A stretch of 64,000 nt of DNA, taken from assembly GCA_013399015.1 (NCBI GenBank), contig VWZX01008936.1:3304327-3368326 (forward strand), written 5' to 3'. Numbering within the stretch: position 1 is the stretch's first letter; each line of letters starts with the position of its first letter. Under the pieces are notes generated by a model that was given only the letters and a program-made list of their open reading frames with translations, was not told where the DNA came from and searched no databases. The position numbers and the translations under genes are program-made. This document shows positions 35,914-45,400 of the stretch, one piece after another. Source of the stretch: Galbula dea. Taxonomy: Eukaryota > Chordata > Aves > Piciformes > Galbulidae.

Positions 35914-37207
35914 TTTGTTTTCCTGTTTCCAAAGTCCATTCTCTAGCAAAGCAAAGTAGCACTTGTGCCAACATGTAAACTTCGGGAAGGCTGTAAACAT
36001 TACTCCACTATATCATCAGCTGATGAGATAAAGGGATTTGCTTTACAAATAGCTAGACTTGTAGTTGCATCTAATAATTGAAGTTACTCCTTTTGCAAGT
36101 GCACAGATTGTACTTTAGAAATTAGATGACTCTTTTGTTCCATCCACAGAAGCAAGGAGGTGAATATTTTCCGCTTCACTTAAAGTAATATGTCACAGCA
36201 GGGAAACAAGGATGAACTCTTATTTCTGGATACTTTCAGTACTGGAAGTTTGCTAGAACTGTTTGAATATTTGGTTTATTGCACCAGCTAATGGAGAAGA
36301 AAGAAAGAACATTAAAAGCCGATCATGTAAAAATCACTTTTGAGGTTTAGGGGCATTGCAGTGGCCATGGTAAAAAAGATGGACAGTATTGGCATATGAC
36401 TCTAATACTCCTAACTTGCAGTGTTTAAAGAAAATAAAGCACAGTAAGCTTCACAACTTGAAGCTTCTCTGGAAAAAAGACAAGAAAATGTGAGCATATG
36501 AAGAGAAGACTGAAAACATTTTATTTTTGTTTTCATTGTGGCCTTAACAAAACAGGGTAAATGAGAGATGACACTAAATGAATGTAGTTGTTGCTCTTGA
36601 GATAGGTTGTAAAGTCCTTACAGAAAAAGAGGACTTATGTTGACAAGCAAAAGGGGAGCCTGAAATGCGAGATGCTCTAGACATTAGAATGGGAAATTTT
36701 TCATAGGTAGCCACAATATTGCTGATTTGACCACTGACTTTCTGAAGTTTAGGTTCATTCTTTCTCTTACTTTAAAAGCCTAAGTTATCTGTGTAGAATG
36801 GACTCAGTGCTTGTATGTAATGTTTACTACTGCAGTTGAATTTTCAGAAAGCTTTTCTATGGAAATGCAAACAGCCTATTTGCTAGCAAACCCTCATGGG
36901 TGGTTACACCTGGATAACATATGCATGATGGTGTGCTTATGAGCTTGATGTTGATCAATATTTGCCACCTAGATCTGTGGGAACATCTGATGCTATGATT
37001 TAATCTGTGCATGATTGAGGTAACCATCTTACAGAACATATTCTAGTAGGTACATTGAGTACTAGGGAAGAACGTGGTCCAATTAAAAACCAAAAGCTGT
37101 CATGAAATTACTCTCTACTTCCACCTCATGACATGCAGAATGGTTGCAATTTCCACTTTATACAACTCTAGCTTACTAAATAAGCCAAATTTCATGCTCA
37201 TACCATT

Positions 37208-37221
37208 AAAAAAAAAAAAAA
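37208..37221. repeat. A14 homopolymer
   Basis: Run of 14 A after ACCATTA. There is no SINE or processed-pseudogene body upstream that I can recognise, so it is not taken as a retrotransposition tail. Confidence 0.8.
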
Positions 37222-37769
37222 GTTGATTTAAATAGCTAAAAATCTATACTTCTGAAATAAGCTTTTTCAGATTTATTTATTTATTTTCCTAAAGTGTAAG
37301 TCATTCAGGTTGAAAGACCTGGTACAAAAACAGTCATTAAACCAGCGCTGTGTTGAAGGGTGAAAAATGTAGCACACAGTTATATATAGCAGAAGGGAGA
37401 GATTTACTTGTCCTGGAGACTATGCAGCATATAAACTGTGTTAGCTTGTCTACATAGGAAAAAGTCCTTAAACTTTATGCCTTGGTGACCAAAAAATTGT
37501 ATAATGAAGGTTTGAATTTACTGGTAGTAAATTGAATTGTCTGGTAGTATTTTGGAAGGAAGGGCAGATCTGCAGGCAGTTGTAACTCCTGACTCAGGTT
37601 TGTGGAAGATGATGTAGTTACACTGGAAAAGCAACCTCAGGAAGTGCAGACTCTTCTCTAAGGAGGTGTGAAAATTCTGTCAACCTTGAGTAGATGGTGG
37701 ACACAGTCATTAAGTTTAGATTATTTGGTGGTTGGTAGTAAATGCTTAGAACTATGAAAAAAATAATAA

Positions 37770-38831
37770 AGTATGCTAGGTGCTGAAAACAAAGAACCCA
37801 CGCAGGCCCAGTCCACATGGGCTCATGAAAATGAGGTCCTGCTTGACCAACCTGATCTCCTGTGACCAGGTGACTCACCTAGTGTGTGAGGTAAAAGTTG
37901 TGGATGTTGTCTGCGTAGACTTCAGTAAAGTCTTTGACACTGTCTCCCATGGCATTCTGCTGGAGAACCTGGCAGCTCATTGACTTAGACAGCTATACTC
38001 TTTGCTGGGTATGAAAGTAGCAGGATGGCCGAGCCCAGAGAGCTGTGGCAAATGCAGTTAAACCTTGTTGGTGGCTGCTTGCAAGTGGTGTTCCCCAGGG
38101 CTTAGTTTTGGAGCCAGTCCTGTTTAATATTTTTATTGATGATCTGGATGAGGGGATCGGGTGCACCCTCAGTAAGTTTGCGGATGACACCAAGCTAGGT
38201 GGAAGTATTGATCTGCTTGAGGGTAAGAAGGCTCTGCAGAGGGTGGAGATCTGCCCTAGATCCCCATCCCCTAGATCAGTGGCAGAGGCTGGTGGGATGA
38301 GTTTCAACAATGCCAAGTGCCAGGTCCTGCACTTGGGTCACAACAGCCCCATGCAATGTTACAGGCTTGGGGAAAAGTGTCTGGAAAGCTGCCTGGTGGA
38401 AAAGGACCTGGAGATGCTTGCGTACAGCCAGCTGAACATAAGTTAGCAGTGTGCCCACGTGGCCAAGAAGGCCAACAGCATCTTGGTTTTCTGTCAGAAA
38501 TGGAGTGGCCAGCAGGACTAGGGAAGTGATCGTCCTCCAGTAGTTGTCACTGGTAAGGCTTTACCTCAAATACTGTACTCAGTTTTGGGCCCCTTACTAC
38601 GAGAAAGATGTTGGGGTGCTGGAGCTTGTCCAGAGAAGGGTAACACAGATGGTGAAGTGTCTAAAGCATGAAAGTTATGAGGGGTGACTCCTAACACCTA
38701 GAGGTGTTTAAAAAAACATGTGGATGTAGCTCTTTGCAACATGGTTCAGTGGGCATCGTGGTGTTGGCTTGATAGTTGGACTTGATGATCTTGGCTATCT
38801 TTTCCAACCTTAACAATTCTATGATACTATG
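37770..38831 (+). mobile_element. CR1 LINE, largest copy, internally deleted
   Basis: About 1.06 kb in sense orientation. It enters in the reverse-transcriptase domain and follows ORF2 to about 38680 (reading ...GVLELVQRRVTQMVKCLKHESYE), then jumps to the 3' untranslated end. That end carries TTGGACTTGATGATCTTGGC, CCAACCTTAACAATTCTATG and a final octamer-like ATACTATG ending near 38831. Between about 38685 and 38700 the usual ORF2 end and much of the 3' untranslated region are missing. 5'-truncated, frame-broken and inactive. The 3' end is intact, as expected for insertion by target-primed reverse transcription. Confidence 0.93.
37780..38684 (+). pseudogene. CR1 ORF2 reverse-transcriptase pseudogene
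   Basis: Three reverse-transcriptase motifs are readable. Motif A is DFSKVFD (37918-37938), motif B is SGVPQG (38084-38101) and motif C is FADD (38177-38188), the last carrying the catalytic aspartate pair. The frame is broken at least three times: a stop at 37981-37983 just after LENLAAH, a change of frame before 38045, and a stop at 38444-38446 after LNIS. The region between about 38240 and 38290 is also altered. The family's protein copies CR1 RNA into DNA at the insertion site; this copy encodes no working enzyme. Confidence 0.92.
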
Positions 38832-40255
38832 AGCTGTAGAAGAGTGGTAGCTATGGGGATCACTTATTTTAGGGTTATCTTGAATACACGTGCTAGAATG
38901 ACATGGAGAGAAAATTTTAAAAAATTAAAAGTTAAAGGAAATGGTAGTAAAATGAAGCAGAAATGGAGCTACAGGAGACAGGTACTGCACCATTTTGAAA
39001 TACAGGAATAGCAGAAGAGGCTTGCTTTTCTAGCTATCATACTAAAAGTAAAAAGTGAGGTAGAAAAGCAGGAAAGGAAAGTTTGCATACAGGAAGCTGA
39101 GAAAGCACTAAAATATGCAAAAAAGATTCAGTAAGATACATTCTTGAAGAAGCAAGTGAATGGTTTGAGAATGAATGGATATTTTTCCTTAAAATTCTAC
39201 TGAGATTAGTTTTAGCTAAAAAGGAGCAATTACTTTTTGCAAGGGGGCAGGTAACAGATGGACCCAAAGAGGGTCTTGATTTTCATGTCTGTACAGGATC
39301 TTTTTTTATTATTTTTGTTTGCTGAAGGCATCAAAAAATACCTCTGGCAGTTTTTTCATTTCCTTTGGCTTTTGTGTCTAAAGAAATACTCAAACTGGGA
39401 GAGAGGATGGGAAACTGAGCCAGGTGGCAAGTCTGTTCATCACCTAGTCAGTGGTGGAAAATATTGAATGATCAAATGAAAGTGTCTTAAAATAACATGA
39501 ACACAGACAGAAAAAACTGCCAGGAGAAGGAATTCATGTTAAAAGGAAAACTTTCAGTTTTCCTATCCAGTTGCAGTGAAAGACTTCAACATTCCATGGA
39601 AGGCAGTGTTATGCATAATCTGCAGCTGTAATTTTTTATTATTGTTACTTAGAGTAGTTAGAAAGTCACAAAGAAATGCTTTTATCTGAAAGGCATTCAG
39701 TTTGAATCTCTCAGTAGAAAACACTGCTTCTATATGCATGTATGTGAGTATGCCTGTATGTTATAGGTCAAAGTCTTCAATTTTGTTTCTAAAGAAGAAA
39801 AAAATGCATATTTTTGTAATTAAAAATAATTTCTGTAAGTTGGTGAATAATCTCTGAGGCAGTATGGTATTTCTGTCAATTTATGGATATACGCCAAAAG
39901 AACAGGAGAAAAAATTCTCTTTGAAACAGGGTAGCTTCACATCTTGAACTGAAACTGTAGGTGACATATCAGCTACAGATTTTCATCAGTCTGCACAATT
40001 AAAGGGCAGGGCTAGTTTTATTATAACCCCCTACCTATCTCTTATTTTTCACAATCTGAAAAAGGTCAGATGGTAAGAAATCCTACCTTTAACCTTGCTT
40101 TCTTTGTCTACTTTGTATTCATGAACTGAAGAACTGTGTCTGCTAATAGAGACTACAGTGGTTTAACACCACTCTGGGGTTTAGAGAATGTTCCACATGT
40201 GTGTACTGGGACCCTCTAACATTTTTCTGGAAGTTGATATGTTTAACTATTTTTA

Positions 40256-40271
40256 TTTTTTTTTTTTTTTT
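40256..40271. repeat. T16 homopolymer
   Basis: Sixteen T after TTTTA. The minus-strand view is an A run, but no retrotransposon body precedes it on that strand. Confidence 0.8.
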
Positions 40272-40874
40272 AATTTGACTAAATTTAAACTGTTAGGTAA
40301 CCATGAATTTTTGGTTACTTCCCAGTGTAGGATCCCTTTCTCAATACCCAGCCACCTTGATCACAACTGTGCAGGAAATAGGAGCACTACTTAAAAATCA
40401 ATTGATTGCTTACTGAAGTATTCCTACAAAAATAAAACTTCTAATGGATTTAACTAATGTTGATACATAGGTAAACTAATATTGGCCCAAGCAAATATTG
40501 CTAGATTCTAGATAGTTATCTTTAGGACTGGAGCTGTACTGCACACATTCTACCATAGATGAGAGAAGGGTTTAATGTGTCAGTTATTCAATTTAGAGAG
40601 TGCACAGCCCAGAATATGCTGTTGTAAACATGTTCATGCTACTAAAATTCTGTATTAATTTGGTCTAGACTTAGTGAGAGCTTAAGACTTTAATTTGGTG
40701 TTCTGAGTCTCAATACAAAATACTGTAATCACTTGGCCAGTGTAGAATGAGTGAGAAAAAATGAAGAACTTCAAAGTCTTGGAAGAAATGGAAAGGAATT
40801 AACTTTGAATTTTCGATTTGGGTTGATTTAGTCTAAAGCAAAAACCTGACTTATTCCCTCCCACACGTCCCTCC

Positions 40875-40960
40875 TTTTTTTAAAAAAAAAAACCCAAATA
40901 CCACAACCCCCCCCCCAAACAACAACAACAACAAAAAAACAACAAAGAAAGAAAAAAAGA
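40875..40960. repeat. T/A/C-rich low-complexity tract with (AAC)n
   Basis: A T block and an A block are followed by a run of 10 C (40907-40916), AAC units (40917-40935) and GAAA-type sequence. It is a composite simple repeat. The minus-strand frames crossing it, with long F/C/V runs, are artefacts of the composition. Confidence 0.85.
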
Positions 40961-42845
40961 TACTTTGACCATATTCTGTTGCCAAAATACTTGGAAGTTT
41001 TCTCCCTTTGTTCCTCGCCCTTTTCCAAATTGTGAATGGAAATGGAGATTAAGCTGCAAAAGCTTTAAAGACAACTTAAAAGAACTTCTGTTCTTTGGCC
41101 AGTTCTCAAAATAAATAATGTCCCATTTTTAACAACACTGTCTAATAGTTTGTCAAATACATGCAGAAATACTGTTATATTATCATTTATCAATTGTACA
41201 GATGCCATTCATCAGCCAACACTATTTGCAAACAAGCAAGTATAATAGATTTTTTTTTTTTTTCCATTACTACTCCAAACTGCTTGAATTAAAACCATTT
41301 CTTTTACATAGCAGATGCTATGTTTGGAAACTTGTTTTCTGTGCATGTGAAGTTTTGGTAGTGTGAACTGTCCTAGTCAGGGTTGGAGTCACCCTGTTTG
41401 GTGATAGAGTTCTTGGGTGCTGCTGTAGTGCAAAGAACAACAACGTACTAGAAATATTTTGACAAAAACTTAAAGGAATAGAGTGGTAAGCTATCTTTAG
41501 AGACACTAGTTCCAATGTAAAAATGTCTGTGTGGCCACTGGGAGGTAAAGAGATTAGGAACTGACTTTATTCAAATGCTCTTGACTGCTTTTAAGCTCCA
41601 GTGCTGCAATATGCATTCTGAATCGGGAGTTTAAGAAGTTGCAACTGGGCTTGAACTTATATGATTTAATCAGTTTAATTGTTTTATGCCAAATAGCTCT
41701 TGGAAACTTCTCTGCCTTGGTGCAAGGTTAGCTGGATTACTGTTCAGCCACTTGAGGGTCTTTTTCAGAAAATTCTCAGACCTATGTCCAAAATGTAGTT
41801 TTGAATTATATGCTGCACTTAATGTAAAGCAGAGAGTTGATTGGAACAAGCAATATAGGAAACTATTTTTCTGCATACAAGAGGGGAGATTTATAGTTCC
41901 TGTATTGTATTTTTTGTCTTTGTAGACTGAAAGCCAGCACCTTGCAGCATTAGAAAGTAGGTATGAAAGAACCTTTTAGGTGTTGAAGGAAGAAGCAAAG
42001 AACTTTCTTGTCCCACACTTTGTGGTTTTGGATCCTAGAACAGTTGTATTGCATGGAATTAGTGGGAAAGGGTTTAAAACAGACAGTCATTTTCATCGTG
42101 ACTCATTATGCATAGGAATATATTATATATAAACACATTATTTGGAACCAGTACAGTGAGTTTTATTTTGTGGTTCAATTAATACTATACTGAATATGAA
42201 CTTTTGGAAATTGAATACTTTGATTCTGATTCTGCCAATTGCATACTAATGAACTGTCTCTGTGCTTCCTTTATTTGCAGACAACATTTTGCATTTATTT
42301 AGACAGTAAGCTTTATAGACTGAGGTTCTTTCTACCTACATACAAGTGACAGAGCACAACAGCATAAGTTGCCATACCTGAATTAATTGCCAGGTTAATC
42401 CATTTATATTCCAGCAAGGCAACTTGGTTTTTCATTTTAATCTGAGTTTTGGCCTGTAAAAAATTATGAAAATGATGAACTTAACAATGTTAGCTTAAAG
42501 CTTTTCTTTCTGGGAACCTGCAGGACTGCTAGGACTACCCTGACAGTTTCAGGCCACAGGCTGCAACCTTTACCACTTCCTGTAATCTAGCAGGGACAGA
42601 AAAGTAGGAAAGTTGACAAGCAGGCACAGCTCCATATAGGTGTGAAAAATCCAGCAGACTTATTTTGTAGCTTTTTTTTTTGGCTGGATTTCTCAGGAAA
42701 AAAAAAATTGGTAATGGATTCAATGAGATGGATTCTAAAATGCAACAGTCTTGATTGAATTGCATCTATCTACATGTAACTACGTAAACAAAAGTTAGAG
42801 GCTGGGGGTAAATCCAATAAATGCAAGTTAAATGCTACTGTCTGA

Positions 42846-42930
42846 CCCTTTTTTGAACTGCAGAGTCAGATCCTCTTGTGTCTAAGATGCTCTGTAGTAA
42901 ACAGACTATTCTTATGTCCTGGAGAGCTTA
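42846..42930. repeat. Local direct repeat, copy 1
   Basis: Shares two blocks with copy 2 at 43054-43155: the start CCCTT..TTGAACT.CAG.GTCAGA, and a long identical block TCTAAGATGCTCTGTAGTAA followed by ACAGACTAT. The end GTCCTGG(A)AGCTTA is also shared. Copy 1 has six extra bases after ACAGACTAT and lacks about 23 bases present in copy 2. It appears to be a local duplication, not a dispersed repeat I recognise. Confidence 0.85.
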
Positions 42931-43053
42931 GATTACAGCTGAAAACTTTTATGAGTGTGGTAGATTTGATTAATACAGGTTAAACAATGTGTGTGGCTAA
43001 AGGTGCTCTGTTAGCATTTTGGAAAGTCACAGTAGTTCTGTATCTAAAACAAA

Positions 43054-43155
43054 CCCTTGCTTGAACTACAGGGTCAGAGTGATCAAAGTGTAATTGGTTT
43101 ATCTTCTTATGTCTAAGATGCTCTGTAGTAAACAGACTATGTCCTGGAAAGCTTA
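43054..43155. repeat. Local direct repeat, copy 2
   Basis: Partner of 42846-42930. The start of the copies is offset by 208 bases and the central identical block by 231, because copy 2 carries an insertion of about 23 bases (roughly 43079-43108). The identical block is 31 bases long, suggesting a fairly recent event or a conserved core. Confidence 0.85.
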
Positions 43156-43499
43156 AGTCTGGCTGCTGCTGGTTTTGGTTGCTGTTCAGTAAGTCTTGTA
43201 ACAGGAAACACAGTGAATATTCACTCCCTGTTAACTTTGAATGTGCTTATAATATTACACACCTTTAGAAAAAATATCTCAGGCTGTGTCCTTACTTGAA
43301 TTAGAACAGAACAAACTTTTCAGTGATTTTTCCTTTCATCTAAAAAGTCTCTTCTAAGTAACTGCACTTTCTGAAAGAAAACTAGTGGCATGTTTTGGCA
43401 GAGACTGTCTGTTTCTAGTAGTGATAAGACCTAACATTTAGAGTTAGTATGCAGATTAAGGTCACTGCTAAATCTTCTGTACCATGCTAGGGGGTGCAG

Positions 43500-43922
43500 A
43501 GTAAAAGGTCACACCTGCAGGGAGAAGGTGACAGTTCAGGTGACCCTAAACTGACCAACTAGATACTCCATTCTATGTATGTCATATGCAGTACAAAGCT
43601 AAGGCATCATGAGGGCCAAGGGCTCTTGCACTCTCTTCTTTAATGGCCAGTTTCTGAAGGGGACTCTCTCCATTCTGCCTTTAACCTCAATCCATGTGTT
43701 CCTGAAAAGAGCTTCTGGATCTTGTTCCCATCTGCTGTGTTCAGTCTGGGACTTTCCTAATTTAATTTCATTTTTATAATTTTCACTAAAATAGTTTTAT
43801 ATGTCTTTTCTATCTGTAAGTATCTCTGCTTTATTCCATTTCCCTTTCACTTTGGAAAGAGAGGAGTTAACAGGGAGCATCTGCTGCTCTTTTAGTGGCC
43901 AGCCCAGACCTAGCCCGTGACA
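43500..43922 (+). mobile_element. Probable degraded avian ERV solo LTR
   Basis: From about 43530 the order of features matches a common bird retroviral LTR: CAGGTGACCCTAAACTGACC, then a block like 'gatattccata...atgtcat', then a T-rich middle, CTCTGCTTTATTCC/CCCTTTCACTTTGG, and an end resembling '...tagttgctggc...ggttaaaccacgaca' (here TTAGTGGCCAGCCC to CCCGTGACA at 43922). Identity looks low, with several changes per block, so this is an old copy. No internal gag, pol or env sequence is present beside it, so it would be a solo LTR left after recombination. The 5' boundary is not certain. This is recognised by memory of pattern only, and a repeat-library search is needed. Confidence 0.5.
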
Positions 43923-44339
43923 GGCTTGAAAAGAGACCATATATATGTAATAATTTTTTTAAAGTAAATTGTTCCATGTCATTGGCCATCCAGGTAGCCC
44001 TCCTTTGCCCCTCTACTAGATCTGTTCTAGAAAACAAGAATCAAAAGTTGTTTTTCTGATGTAACTGCAAAATACACCCACTCTAATGTTATGATAATGC
44101 AATAACAGATATTTAAGTTGAAGCTGCTATTTTTTTTCTTATTAGGATGTGATTTTAAAACATTATATTTCATATATAGCCAGTAACCTCCTCTTTGGAC
44201 CAAGAGAGTTACTTGGTTTCTGTTACCTAAATTTGGAAAATAGCTAAGCATATTGTATTGTGTCCATAAAAAAAGACACATACTGCAAGCTCACAGTAAT
44301 ATGCTGTCATCTTATGTATGTATTTATTTATATTTGCAG

Positions 44340-44511
44340 ATATCCTGTTTTCCTCTTGCTTTACAAAGAAAACTTAGTGTTGATGGAACTGAAGACTGGG
44401 ATGTGCTGGGCTAATACAAACTTAACTGAAGCCAAGAATGCCCCTGGTTTGGCTCTGAGAAGAGTACTAAGCAGCCAAGGACATTTGGAAGGCCAAATCC
44501 TAACCATCTAG
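44340..44511 (+). other. Candidate exon with strong splice sites
   Basis: A T-rich acceptor-like stretch ending TATTTGCAG (to 44339) is followed by 172 bases and then a strong donor-like CTAG followed by GTGAGC (from 44512). One frame is open across the segment, but its stop codon TAG is exactly the last three bases. The other frames have internal stops. That pattern fits a non-coding exon or an untranslated exon better than a coding one. No family is recognised in any frame. Confidence 0.3.
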
Positions 44512-45368
44512 GTGAGCTTCCTTTATTGCATTACATGCAGCAATAATTACATATGTAAATTTTGTTCTGTCTGTCTTGCCTTAATATCTTGGGGGTTGTG
44601 TGTGTGTTTTGTGGTGTTTGAGTTTTTTTAAATAAAAAAAAATTACAACAATTGTTCAGCTGCTTCTGTAATAGCAGAGCAGACCTGGATTTCTTCAGAG
44701 GATTATTATTTACTCCTGATACTCTGATTCAGTAGTGTCTCTCAACAGATTCTTCCTCTTAAACTGTTTTCACAGAAAATGTCTACCTGAATATTTGTGT
44801 TAAAACAGCCTCTGACTTCTTAAGGTTATATTCTGAAAGGTGCTAGAGTTATACCCCTTATTACTTTGGGAATTTCAATATCTAGAGTGGAATAATTCAA
44901 AATACTTTAGTCTGAATGAAATATAAGATCCCCCAAGTGGTATCCTTCTTTAATTTAGTTGATGTTCCTCATTTTCTTGAATGTACAAACATTCATGTGG
45001 AAATGAATAAGCTGTGAGAATTTAGCTTATTTGTAGATATCCATGTTTTATGCTTTCACCAAACTGCTTATCTAATCCAATTTAATATTTTTGTCTTATT
45101 TTCTAGAAAATCAGTGTGCTTTAATTTAAATCTTTATGTTCTTCTCCATTTTCCTCTATTCTTGCTTGTAGTTATGCCTGAATTGAAAACATCTGGATTA
45201 AAAATGTTGAGGTTTTGATAACAAGTCTGTCTCTCATTTATTTTTCTTGTAAAATGCCACAGCATCCTTTCTATGCTTAGCATCCAAGAAGAGGAAACTT
45301 CAACTAGAAACTATTTTTGATAGAAAAATCACTTTTTAAATTAAGATTTTCTATATAATGTATGTGTC

Positions 45369-45400
45369 TATATATATATATATATACACACACACATACA
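45369..45400. repeat. (TA)9(CA)5 compound microsatellite
   Basis: Nine TA units are followed by five CA units and TACA. Likely length-polymorphic. Confidence 0.9.

Larger units (their letters stand above)
33907..37769. other. Non-coding unique DNA
   Basis: No gene recognised. It contains a T run at 34543-34554, the C-run with the single ambiguous base (35898-35913) and a 14-base A run (37208-37221). Minus-strand frames at 35421-35759 overlap one another in two frames and are not recognisable. A CAG/GTATGC donor-like site occurs at 35537, without a convincing exon. Confidence 0.55.
38832..43499. other. Non-coding DNA with simple tracts and a local duplication
   Basis: No gene recognised. It contains T runs at 40256-40271 and 41250-41263, an A/C-rich tract (40875-40960), and a pair of local direct repeats (42.85 and 43.05 kb). 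Open frames such as 41686-41925 (+) and 42535-42765 (-) match no known protein. Confidence 0.55.

Noticed and set aside
37208..37221. A14 run as a retrotransposition tail
   Set aside because: No SINE, CR1 or processed-gene body precedes it, and no flanking target duplication was seen.
37993..38529. Minus-strand and third-frame open readings across the large CR1
   Set aside because: Shadows of the ORF2 remnant in the other frames.
40140..40190. Possible second LTR end (GTGGTTTAACACCACT)
   Set aside because: Only one short block resembles an LTR edge; no other LTR blocks follow.
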